Of a DNA stretch of 64,000 nt, positions 56,886-64,000 are shown one piece after another; within the stretch, counting starts at the first letter, position 1; each line of letters starts with the position of its first letter. Origin of the DNA: Bacteroides graminisolvens DSM 19988 = JCM 15093 (GTDB lineage Bacteria; Bacteroidota; Bacteroidia; Bacteroidales; Bacteroidaceae). The stretch lies in the NCBI RefSeq assembly GCF_000428125.1, contig NZ_ATZI01000001.1, forward strand, positions 930,001 through 994,000. The letters are read 5' to 3'. Under the pieces are notes generated by a model. That model did not search any database, was not told where the DNA came from, and saw only the letters and a program-made list of their open reading frames with translations. A program made the translations under genes and the position numbers.

Positions 56886-57710
56886 CTATTTGTTTTCTGA
56901 CTCCCAAACTTTATCATAAAATTCGTCACAAGCATCATGAAATGCCTCTGGCGTTTGATAATCAAGTACTAACTTACCCGACTGACGTGCGTAATTCATA
57001 ACCTCTTCATTAACAGATTCACTGTTTTGGACTACTCCGTCAGAATAGTCGATGGCCAGCTTCATTAATGAAGTGTAATCTACGGGTGTGCTTAAACTTT
57101 TAATATCATCCGCACTAACTCCTTTGATTATCAGTTGAGAAGGGAAATCTTCTTTGAATGTGCTTTTAAAATCTTCACCATACACAGAAAATACTACTTT
57201 AGTATCTCTAAACGAAGGTTCGTCTGCATAAGCTTTTTTTATGTATAACGGTGCCAAGGCAGTTAGCCATCCATGGCAATGAATTACATCAGGAACCCAT
57301 CTGAGCTTTTTTACTGTTTCCAGAACTCCTCTGGCATAAAAAATAGCGCGGCTATCATTGTCTTCATATTCCAAACCGTTTTCATCGCATGTCTGTAATC
57401 TGTTCTGAAAATAATCATCGTTGTCAATGAAATATACCTGCATTCGTGCTGCTTGAATGGAAGCCACCTTTATTATGAGTGGATGATCCGTATCATCAAT
57501 AATCAGGTTCATCCCGGAAAGTCGAATTACTTCATGTAGTTGATTTCTACGTTCGTTTATGTTTCCCCATTTAGGCATAAAAGTTCTGATTTCTCTTCCT
57601 TTTTCCTGTATTGCTTGTGGAAGATAACGTCCTATATTTGCCATTTCAGTGTCTGCAACGTAAGGAGTTATCTCCTGTGTAATGAATAAAACTTTATTAG
57701 CTTTTGCCAT
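56886..57710 (-). CDS. Glycogen/starch synthase catalytic-domain protein (GT5 N-terminal half only)
   Basis: VLFITQEITPYVADTEMANIGRYLPQAIQEKGREIRTFMPKWGNI is the opening of a GT5 N-terminal domain; DVIHCHGWLTALAPLYIKKAY is the acceptor-side motif. At about 274 residues it lacks the entire C-terminal GT-B domain with the nucleotide-sugar-binding E-x7-E motif, so it cannot bind ADP/UDP-glucose like a normal GlgA. Half-length forms recur in this phylum and are annotated as glycogen synthases; a structural or acceptor-binding role is possible. ATGs at 57722 and 57710 both fit. A TATCTTTG -7 box is at 57739-57746 (minus) with CTTG 22 nt upstream. Confidence 0.8.
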   Translation of the reverse strand: MAKANKVLFITQEITPYVADTEMANIGRYLPQAIQEKGREIRTFMPKWGNINERRNQLHEVIRLSGMNLIIDDTDHPLIIKVASIQAARMQVYFIDNDDYFQNRLQTCDENGLEYEDNDSRAIFYARGVLETVKKLRWVPDVIHCHGWLTALAPLYIKKAYADEPSFRDTKVVFSVYGEDFKSTFKEDFPSQLIIKGVSADDIKSLSTPVDYTSLMKLAIDYSDGVVQNSESVNEEVMNYARQSGKLVLDYQTPEAFHDACDEFYDKVWESENK

Positions 57711-57957
57711 AATAACAATCATTCTCGTAAATATTCTGCAAAGATATAAAAAAAAAAGGGCATTAATACAAGTCGGACGGCTCTATAATTACTTGTGATA
57801 TGTTAACTCTTTGTAAATCAGTTAATAATACTTTGCTTATGCATGCATTGGATATAATATAAGCTGCATTAATTTACTGTATTCTTTCGTTATGTGGTAA
57901 ATAATGGTTTATTTTGCAGTGTTTTTTGAAAAGATAATCTGTCATAAAACGAATGAA

Positions 57958-58806
57958 ATGGAAGTTATTCATACTATAAAGGATCTCAGAGATAAGTTAG
58001 CAAAGCTGAAAATTCAAGGTAAATCAGTGGGTTTAGTGCCTACTATGGGAGCTTTGCATGAGGGTCATGCGTCACTGGTGAAACGCAGTGTAACAGAGAA
58101 TGATATAACGGTTGCTAGCGTTTTCGTTAATCCGACTCAATTTAACGATAAGAACGACTTGGTTAAATATCCGCGTACATTAGATGCCGATTGTGTTTTG
58201 TTGGAGGCAAATAAAGCAACTTTGGTGTTTGCTCCTTCTGTTCTGGAAATGTATCCCGAGCCCGATCAAAGGCAGTTTAGTTACCCACCTTTGGATGTTG
58301 TAATGGAGGGTGCATTCAGGCCGGGTCATTTTAATGGTGTTTGCCAAATAGTCAGTAAGCTGTTTGACGTTGTTGAACCGAATAGGGCTTATTTTGGTGA
58401 GAAGGATTTTCAGCAATTGGCTATAATTCGGGAAATGGTTAAGCAGATGAATTATCCAGTTGAAATAGTGGGTTGCCCCATCATTCGTGAGAGCGATGGA
58501 CTTGCACTTAGCAGTAGAAATGCACGCCTTTCTTCTCAGGAACGTGAAAATGCTTTAAAAATATCTGATACATTATTTAAAAGTCGTACCTTTGCAGCCA
58601 CTCATACGGTGAGTGAAACATTACAGTTTGTTGAAGAGGCTATCAAGAAGGCTCCCGGGTTAGACCTTGAGTATTTTGAAATAGTAGACGGATACAAGTT
58701 GCAACGGATTGAAAGTTGGGATGAGACGCCTTATGCTGTAGGATGCATTACTGTTTTTTGTGGTGAAATACGTCTCATTGATAACATTAAGTACAAAGAA
58801 GTTTAA
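57958..58806 (+). CDS. panC: Pantothenate synthetase PanC
   Basis: Joins pantoate and beta-alanine with ATP. Motifs: [21 protein letters not shown] (HIGH-like), [31 protein letters not shown] and [12 protein letters not shown] (KMSKS-like). The frame is open from 57904, but the family starts at [12 protein letters not shown], the ATG at 57958. Length is 282. The next gene, panD, begins 21 nt later, so the two pantothenate genes are one operon. Confidence 0.96.
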   Translation: MEVIHTIKDLRDKLAKLKIQGKSVGLVPTMGALHEGHASLVKRSVTENDITVASVFVNPTQFNDKNDLVKYPRTLDADCVLLEANKATLVFAPSVLEMYPEPDQRQFSYPPLDVVMEGAFRPGHFNGVCQIVSKLFDVVEPNRAYFGEKDFQQLAIIREMVKQMNYPVEIVGCPIIRESDGLALSSRNARLSSQERENALKISDTLFKSRTFAATHTVSETLQFVEEAIKKAPGLDLEYFEIVDGYKLQRIESWDETPYAVGCITVFCGEIRLIDNIKYKEV

Positions 58807-58827
58807 ATTTAAAATGGACCAAACCTT

Positions 58828-59181
58828 ATGATGATTGAAGTGTTGAAGTCGAAAATTCATTGTGCCCGTGTAACAGAAGCAAACTTGAATTATATGGGGA
58901 GCATCACAATTGATGAAGATCTTATGGATGCAGCCAACATGATTGCAGGTGAAAAGGTGCATATTGTTGATAATAATAATGGTGAGCGTTTTGAAACCTA
59001 TGTAATCAAAGGTGAGCGAGGATCTGGCATGATTTGTTTGAATGGTGCGGCAGCTAGAAAGGTACAGCCGGATGATATTGTCATAATCATGTCATACGCC
59101 ATGATGGATTTTGAGGAAGCGAAACAATTTAAACCTATTGTTATATTCCCTGATCCAACAACAAATAGTGTTGTTAAGTGA
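58828..59181 (+). CDS. panD: Aspartate 1-decarboxylase PanD
   Basis: Makes beta-alanine for pantothenate from aspartate. The pyruvoyl self-cleavage site Gly-Ser is in [15 protein letters not shown] (Ser about residue 25); [46 protein letters not shown] middle and [18 protein letters not shown] finish the double-psi barrel. At 117 residues it is standard. Directly after panC. Confidence 0.96.
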   Translation: MMIEVLKSKIHCARVTEANLNYMGSITIDEDLMDAANMIAGEKVHIVDNNNGERFETYVIKGERGSGMICLNGAAARKVQPDDIVIIMSYAMMDFEEAKQFKPIVIFPDPTTNSVVK

Positions 59182-59207
59182 AATAAATAGGCTTACTATT
59201 AAACCAT

Positions 59208-59250
59208 AAAAAAGAAGAAGGCATCCTGAAAAGACGCCTTCTTCTTTTTT
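59208..59250. terminator. Terminator of panCD, shared with the Nfn-type gene
   Basis: Arms AAAAAAGAAGAAGGC (59208-59222) and GCCTTCTTCTTTTTT (59236-59250) pair with a 13-nt loop. T-runs lie on both strands, so it also ends the convergent flavoprotein gene (stop at 59263). Confidence 0.92.
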
Positions 59251-59262
59251 ATGTGAAGTTAT

Positions 59263-61557
59263 TTATTTCTGAACTTTAAGTTTTTCGTTCATGGATGCTG
59301 CTGCCTTTCTGCCGTCTCCCATGGCCAGAATTACGGTAGCGCCACCTCTAACAATGTCTCCTTCCGCATAAATTGTGGGTATAGAGGATTCCATATTTTC
59401 GTCAACAGTGATAGTACCTTTTCTTCCAACTTCAAGCCCTTTTATTGAGCTAGGCACAATTGGGTTAGGGGATACGCCTACACTGACAATTGCCAAGTCA
59501 ATGTCAACGGTAACAGTAGCACCGGGGATGGCTCTTGGACTACGTCTTCCTGATTCATCCGGTTCTCCTAATTCCATCTGTTGCAGTACTACTTGTTTTA
59601 CTTTGCCTTGTTCGTCGGCAATGTATTCAATCGGATTATGTAAGGTCAGGAATTCTACCCCTTCTTCTTTTGCGTGTTTCACTTCCTCCAAACGCGCAGG
59701 CATTTCTTCTTCCGAACGACGATAAATAATCATAGCACGTTCAGCTCCAAGTCTCTTGGCTGTTCGCACTGAGTCCATTGCCGTATTACCTCCACCTATT
59801 ACTGCTACATTTTTACCTAAAGATACGGGCGTGTCAGAGTCGGGACTTGCTGCATCCATGAGGTTTACTCGCGTTAGGTATTCATTAGAGGACATAATAT
59901 TGATAGAATTCTCACCGGGGATGTTCATGAAATTAGGAAGACCGGCACCCGATGCGACAAAGAATCCTTTGAATCCTTCTTGTTTGAGGTCTTCAATGCT
60001 GATTGTTTTCCCTACGATACAGTCTTTGATGAATTCTACTCCCATTTTTGAAAGATTGTCAATTTCAACATCTACAATCTTATTGGGTAAACGGAACTCA
60101 GGAATTCCGTATTTTAGTACACCTCCAATTTCATGCAACGCTTCGAATACCGTTACGTCATATCCGTATTTTGCCATATCTCCTGCGAAGGCGAGTCCGG
60201 CAGGTCCCGAACCGATGGCGGCTACTTTTATTCCGTTCTTTTCTGCTATAGTAGGAACAGATATTTGTCCGCTTTCACGTTCGTAGTCGGCAGCAAACCG
60301 TTCCAAGTTTCCTATGGCAACAGCCTCTTTACCCATCTTTAAGTGGATACATTTTGATTCGCATTGTTTCTCTTGAGGACATACGCGTCCGCATACTGCG
60401 GGTAATGCACTTGTTTCTCTTAACGTTACTGCTGCTTCAAGAAATTCTCCACGTTCAATGTTTTTTATAAATTGGGGGATGTCAATTCCTACAGGACAAC
60501 CTTCCATGCAACCCGGATTGGCGCAATCTAGGCAGCGTTTGGCTTCAATGACCGCCTGTTCGGCTGTCAGTCCCTGATTAACTTCTTCTTTACGGCTATG
60601 AGAACGATATTCAGCATCAAGTTCATTCATCTTAACGCGGGCTATACCGGCTCTTTCTTTGGCTTTAATTGATTTTCTTAATTCTTCGCGCCAAGGAGCG
60701 TCTCTTCCAGTAAGTTCAGTCTTTTTGGTAGCTTCACAGTTGGCTTCAAGCTTATTCATTTCCTCACGCTCAATGCTTTTGAAAGCATTCATGCGTTTCA
60801 ACATTTCATCAAAATCAACTTGGTGTCCGTCAAATTCAGGTCCATCAATACAAACAAACTTGGTTTTTCCTCCTATGGAAATACGACATGCTCCACACAT
60901 TCCTGTTCCGTCAACCATAATGGTATTCAATGAAACATCCGTTGGAACTTCGTACTTTTTGGTAAGTAGGCATACGAATTTCATCATAATAGCCGGACCA
61001 ATAGCAAAGCACTTGTTTACCTTCTCACGCTTGAGAACTTCTTCTACTCCTTCGGTGACAAGTCCTTTTCTGCCATATGATCCATCATCCGTCATAATAA
61101 TGACTTCATCAGAACTTTCGCGAATCTCTTTTTCCAAGATAATTAATTCCTTGCTTCTGCCTGCCAATACTGAAATAACTTTATTGCCTGCTGCTTTTAG
61201 AGCTTGAACAATAGGAAGCATGGGAGCAATACCTACACCGCCTCCCGCACAAACTACAGTACCGAAGTTTTCGATGTGAGTGGCCTGTCCCAGTGGACCT
61301 ACCACATCTGTAATATAGTCTCCCACGTTGAGTTCGCACAACCGCGTTGATGATAATCCAACTTCCTGAACTACGAGTGTAATAGTACCTTTTGCGATGT
61401 CGGCACCTGCAATAGTCAGTGGCATACGTTCGCCTTTTTCCCCAACGCGAACAATTACAAAATGTCCGGCCTTGCGTGATTTTGCGATAAGAGGAGCATC
61501 TATCTCAAGCTTAATAACTTTCTCGGAAAAGTGCTCTTTGTTTACGATTCTGTTCAT
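59263..61557 (-). CDS. Fused NfnA/SudB-NfnB/GltD flavoprotein (ferredoxin-NADP oxidoreductase / glutamate synthase small-subunit-like)
   Basis: Residues 1-250 are a FAD/NAD(P) ferredoxin-reductase module with a PyrK/NfnA-type [2Fe-2S] site: MVDGTGMCGACRISIGG and KFVC (Cys221, 224, 236, Asp216). Residues about 300-764 are a GltD/NfnB module with two Cys clusters (Cys342-345-350-354, RCLDCANPGCMEGCPVG; Cys389-393-399-403, CGRVCPQEKQCESKC) and dinucleotide folds AAIGSGPAGLAFAGDMA and VAVIGGGNTAMDSVRTA. Separate NfnA and NfnB subunits form an electron-bifurcating NADH-dependent ferredoxin:NADP reductase; SudAB acts on sulfide/polysulfide. Which applies is not decided by sequence. No GltB-like large subunit is adjacent. 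Confidence 0.88.
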   Translation of the reverse strand: MNRIVNKEHFSEKVIKLEIDAPLIAKSRKAGHFVIVRVGEKGERMPLTIAGADIAKGTITLVVQEVGLSSTRLCELNVGDYITDVVGPLGQATHIENFGTVVCAGGGVGIAPMLPIVQALKAAGNKVISVLAGRSKELIILEKEIRESSDEVIIMTDDGSYGRKGLVTEGVEEVLKREKVNKCFAIGPAIMMKFVCLLTKKYEVPTDVSLNTIMVDGTGMCGACRISIGGKTKFVCIDGPEFDGHQVDFDEMLKRMNAFKSIEREEMNKLEANCEATKKTELTGRDAPWREELRKSIKAKERAGIARVKMNELDAEYRSHSRKEEVNQGLTAEQAVIEAKRCLDCANPGCMEGCPVGIDIPQFIKNIERGEFLEAAVTLRETSALPAVCGRVCPQEKQCESKCIHLKMGKEAVAIGNLERFAADYERESGQISVPTIAEKNGIKVAAIGSGPAGLAFAGDMAKYGYDVTVFEALHEIGGVLKYGIPEFRLPNKIVDVEIDNLSKMGVEFIKDCIVGKTISIEDLKQEGFKGFFVASGAGLPNFMNIPGENSINIMSSNEYLTRVNLMDAASPDSDTPVSLGKNVAVIGGGNTAMDSVRTAKRLGAERAMIIYRRSEEEMPARLEEVKHAKEEGVEFLTLHNPIEYIADEQGKVKQVVLQQMELGEPDESGRRSPRAIPGATVTVDIDLAIVSVGVSPNPIVPSSIKGLEVGRKGTITVDENMESSIPTIYAEGDIVRGGATVILAMGDGRKAAASMNEKLKVQK

Positions 61558-61643
61558 TATTTAATTAATTTGTTGTAATTTGTATGTAACCTATGTCAGA
61601 TTGTTGCGGGACAAAGATACTGCTATTTTGGTAAATGTAAAAG

Positions 61644-61670
61644 AAAAGCCACCTCAAATGGGTGGCTTTT
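61644..61670. terminator. Terminator of serS
   Basis: Arms AAAAGCCACC (61644-61653) and GGTGGCTTTT (61661-61670) with loop TCAAATG, about 20 nt after the serS stop on the minus strand and with T-runs on both sides. Confidence 0.85.
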
Positions 61671-61690
61671 ATCATGTTATGAACAAAAAA

Positions 61691-62965
61691 TTAATCAATT
61701 ATATCAAAACCGCAATAAGGAATCAATGCTTTGGGTATTTTAATACCTTCTGGAGTTTGGTTGTTCTCTAGTAATGCAGCAACAATTCTAGGCAAAGCCA
61801 AGGCGGAACCGTTTAGCGTATGGCAAAGTTCTGTCTTTTTCTCTCCGGATCTGTAACGGCATTTAAGTCTGTTGGCTTGGTATGATTCGAAATTTGATAC
61901 CGAACTTACTTCCAACCATCTTTTTTGAGCAGCAGAGAATACTTCAAAGTCGAACGTGATTGCAGAAGTGAAACTCATATCTCCTCCGCAAAGTCGCAAG
62001 ATGCGATAGGGCAGTTCCAGTTTCTGAACCAGATTTTCAACATGGGCAATCATCTCATTTAGCGATTCGTATGAGTGCTCTGGTTTGTCAATACGTACAA
62101 TCTCTACTTTATTAAATTGATGCAAGCGGTTCAAACCTCTTACGTCTTTACCGTAAGAACCGGCTTCACGACGGAAGCACGCAGAGTATGCGCAGTTTTT
62201 TATCGGCAATTCTTTTTCTTCCAAAATAACATCCCGATAGATATTAGTTACGGGAACTTCAGCGGTTGGAATCAGATATAAATCATCCTCATTGGCATGA
62301 TACATTTGTCCTTCTTTGTCGGGTAACTGTCCTGTACCATACCCGGAAGCTGCGTTCACCACGTAAGGAGGTTCTATTTCAAGATAACCTGCATCCCTTG
62401 CTTCATCGAGGAAAAAATTGATAAGTGCTCTTTGTAAGCGTGCCCCTTTTCCTTTATAAACAGGAAATCCGGCTCCTGTAATCTTGACTCCGAGTTCAAA
62501 ATCAATAAGATCATATTTTTTGGCTAGTTCCCAATGTGGAAGTGCGTCGGCTGGCAGTTCAGCATGGTTTCCTCCCATTCGTTCAACGACATTATCCTCT
62601 GCGCCATAACCTTCGGGAACCCCCTCATTAGGGATATTGGGTATGGTATATAATAAATTCTGGAGCTCAGCTGCTGCCTCATTCATGGCTGCCTCCAGCT
62701 CCTTGTTCTTTTCTTTTATTTCATTTACCTGCAAACGCGCAGCTTCAGCTTCTTCTTTCTTACCTTCTTTCATTAGCTGACCTACGGATCTCGATAAGGA
62801 GTTTACTTCTGCCAGGTTTTTGTCTAACTGATTTTGCGAATTACGTCTCTTGTCGTTTGCTTCAATCACCTGAGAAATCACTTCTTGAGCATTCTTAAAG
62901 TGTTTTTTCTCCAGACCGCGTAATACAGCGTCTGTATTTTCTGTAATTTGTTTAATGGTAAGCAT
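61691..62965 (-). CDS. serS: Seryl-tRNA synthetase
   Basis: Class II synthetase: N-terminal coiled-coil arm (about residues 30-105, ANDKRRNSQNQLDKNLAEVNSLSR), motif 1 IEPPYVVNAASGYGTGQLP, motif 2 YSACFRREAGSYGKDVRGLNRLHQFNKVE and motif 3 HTLNGSALALPRIVAALLENNQ. The frame begins at 63019 with GTG, but MLTIKQITENTDAVL (ATG at 62965) is the family N-terminus. Length is 424. It sits downstream of rpmA, separated by a strong terminator. Confidence 0.97.
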   Translation of the reverse strand: MLTIKQITENTDAVLRGLEKKHFKNAQEVISQVIEANDKRRNSQNQLDKNLAEVNSLSRSVGQLMKEGKKEEAEAARLQVNEIKEKNKELEAAMNEAAAELQNLLYTIPNIPNEGVPEGYGAEDNVVERMGGNHAELPADALPHWELAKKYDLIDFELGVKITGAGFPVYKGKGARLQRALINFFLDEARDAGYLEIEPPYVVNAASGYGTGQLPDKEGQMYHANEDDLYLIPTAEVPVTNIYRDVILEEKELPIKNCAYSACFRREAGSYGKDVRGLNRLHQFNKVEIVRIDKPEHSYESLNEMIAHVENLVQKLELPYRILRLCGGDMSFTSAITFDFEVFSAAQKRWLEVSSVSNFESYQANRLKCRYRSGEKKTELCHTLNGSALALPRIVAALLENNQTPEGIKIPKALIPYCGFDIID

Positions 62966-63035
62966 ATCTGTTTTTTTAATATCAAATTTCGTATGCAAAG
63001 ATAAATAAAATAAAGACACGATGTGATTTATATAT

Positions 63036-63079
63036 AAAAAGAAAGAGGTGCAACTTAAAAGTTACACCTCTTTCTTTTT
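63036..63079. terminator. Terminator of rplU-rpmA
   Basis: Arms AAAAAGAAAGAGGTG (63036-63050) and CACCTCTTTCTTTTT (63065-63079) with an inner CAACTT/AAGTTA near-match and T-runs. It lies between rpmA stop (63107) and serS start. Confidence 0.88.
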
Positions 63080-63106
63080 TCTTTTATTTGTATTTTCAAC
63101 AAAGAA

Positions 63107-63373
63107 TTATGCTTCTGTTTGAGCAGGAACAATAGATACGAATCTCTTGTCTTCTTTACCTTTCTTGAAAGTTACAATTCCATCAACTAAAGCGAAAAGA
63201 GTGTGGTCCTTTCCCATTCCGATGTTATTTCCCGGGTGGAATTCAGTACCTCTTTGACGAACGATGATGTTACCTGCTTTGCAAGCTTCGCCACCAAATA
63301 TCTTCACGCCTAATCTCTTACTTGCTGATTCGCGGCCGTTCTTAGAACTACCGACACCTTTTTTATGTGCCAT
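63107..63373 (-). CDS. rpmA: 50S ribosomal protein L27
   Basis: [29 protein letters not shown] is the family signature, and the Gly-rich N-terminus reaches the peptidyl-transferase centre. Length is 88. No N-terminal cleavable extension of the Firmicutes type is present. It follows rplU by 22 nt. Confidence 0.98.
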   Translation of the reverse strand: MAHKKGVGSSKNGRESASKRLGVKIFGGEACKAGNIIVRQRGTEFHPGNNIGMGKDHTLFALVDGIVTFKKGKEDKRFVSIVPAQTEA

Positions 63374-63395
63374 TTCTTCTTAAAATTTAAAATGA

Positions 63396-63713
63396 TTAAG
63401 CTACTACTTCTGTGATTTTTAACTCTGTAAACTGTTGACGGTGTCCGTTACGTTTTCTGTAACCTTTTCTTCTTTTCTTGTGGAAAACGATCACTTTGTC
63501 GCCTTTAACAAGGTTTGAAACAACTTCACATACAATTTTAGCTCCTTCGATAGTAGGAAGACCCACTGTTACAGTTCCGTCTTTGTCTACCAAAAGAACT
63601 TTGTCAAACTCAACTGTTGATCCGTTTTCAGCTTCTTGCATGTGGTGAACAAACAGTTTTTTGCCAGCTTCTGCTTTGAATTGCTGACCGTTGATTTCTA
63701 CGATTGCGTACAT
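63396..63713 (-). CDS. rplU: 50S ribosomal protein L21
   Basis: The 105-residue protein opens [25 protein letters not shown] and has the C-terminal [20 protein letters not shown] typical of L21 (binds 23S rRNA domain VI region). First gene of the rplU-rpmA operon, with an upstream promoter at 63807-63838 and a leader of about 87 nt. Confidence 0.98.
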   Translation of the reverse strand: MYAIVEINGQQFKAEAGKKLFVHHMQEAENGSTVEFDKVLLVDKDGTVTVGLPTIEGAKIVCEVVSNLVKGDKVIVFHKKRRKGYRKRNGHRQQFTELKITEVVA

Positions 63714-63806
63714 CTGTTATAATATTGCTATACAGGTTTGATCCGGCGGGTGGTCTTTAATCACTCAAAGTACACTTAGTTTACCCGTTGCGGAATAATC
63801 AGGGCA

Positions 63807-63838
63807 CAAAATTAGATATTTTCTTTCAATCAGACAAA
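63807..63838 (-). promoter_or_regulatory. Promoter of rplU-rpmA
   Basis: Minus-strand TTTG (63835-63838) and TAATTTTG (63807-63814) are 20 nt apart: a good match to both Bacteroides promoter elements. Transcription would start near 63800, giving a leader of about 87 nt with GC-rich patches (CGGGT..ACCCG) that may fold. Confidence 0.7.
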
Positions 63839-63866
63839 CATTTATGTTTTTTTCTTTTATATTATC

Positions 63867-64000
63867 TTAATTGAATATCCAGAGTATGAATACCAATATG
63901 CTGGCTAAAAATAATGCGAGTAAAATTAGTATTAAAATTAAATACACATACATCAGTACTGTTCTGAAAAACGTTGTTTTAATCTTATCATTGAACAATT
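63867..64000 (-). CDS. Small membrane protein, partial (runs off the right edge)
   Basis: A minus-strand frame enters at the window edge and ends with TAA at 63867-63869. Its last 43 codons read FNDKIKTTFFRTVLMYVY followed by a stretch almost only of Leu, Ile, Val and Ala and a final WIFN. This is a plain transmembrane helix. The frame is shorter than usual ORF cut-offs, no start is visible in the window, and the family is not recognised. Reading the window further to the right would settle it. Confidence 0.4.
   Translation of the reverse strand, partial: LFNDKIKTTFFRTVLMYVYLILILILLALFLASILVFILWIFN

Overview
The window is chromosomal DNA from a member of the Bacteroidales, most likely Bacteroides or a close relative. 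The signs are a fused LpxC/FabZ protein, TAnnTTTG-type promoter -7 boxes, weak ribosome-binding sites, lipoproteins with a Cys directly after the signal peptide, and families largely confined to this phylum (DUF3256, DUF4270, DUF4847, DUF5715, an ECF sigma factor of Bacteroidetes type). Coding density is high, no rRNA or intact mobile element is seen, and most of the window is housekeeping core genome.

Layout. 1-3.7 kb: SGNH hydrolase, GH16 endo-beta-1,3-glucanase and GH3 beta-glucosidase lipoproteins, the tail of a beta-glucan utilisation cluster. 3.9-9.5 kb: a small accessory island with a lone ECF sigma factor, a PLD-nuclease protein that looks cut short, an outer-membrane beta-barrel receptor, and a two-gene toxin-antitoxin locus (MqsR/RelE-like toxin plus Panacea/MqsA-like antitoxin) with a perfect 22-bp palindrome upstream. 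9.6-17.6 kb: Pif1-type helicase with TPR tail, Cof-type phosphatase, two sulfur-amino-acid PLP enzymes, two secreted hydrolases. 17.6-23.7 kb: lipid A operon lpxD-lpxC/fabZ-lpxA with a pRiA4b ORF-3-like gene and miaA, and an HD hydrolase upstream. 23.7-33 kb: pyrF, prfA, purM, lemA and a TPM protein, an alpha/beta hydrolase, aroE, menG/ubiE, purC, phoH. 33.2-36.3 kb: DUF5715, truA, an EamA transporter, DUF3256. Then tRNA-Tyr and tRNA-Gly, ribH, a TPR membrane protein, recF-DUF721, 5-FTHF cyclo-ligase, an S41 protease, dCMP deaminase, a lipoprotein, M3 peptidase, gapA, mscL, guaA, a Crp/Fnr regulator, marC and a rhomboid protease.

50.7-57.7 kb is an alpha-glucan (glycogen) block: a co-directional debranching enzyme, GT4 glycogen synthase-like enzyme and GH57-like protein, facing a DUF4270 lipoprotein and a half-length GT5 starch-synthase domain. 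The right end holds panC-panD, a fused NfnAB/SudAB-type flavoprotein, serS, rpmA, rplU and the end of a small membrane protein that runs off the window.

Non-coding points of interest are a 340-bp convergent gap (49,599-49,938) with four operator-like palindromes phased at exactly 23 bp and a second family of 10-bp tandem repeats, and a 44-bp perfect palindrome behind lemA. Protein-level oddities are a GH57 homologue whose usual acid/base motif is replaced, the degenerate zinc finger of the antitoxin, and an M15-like metal site in the DUF5715 protein.
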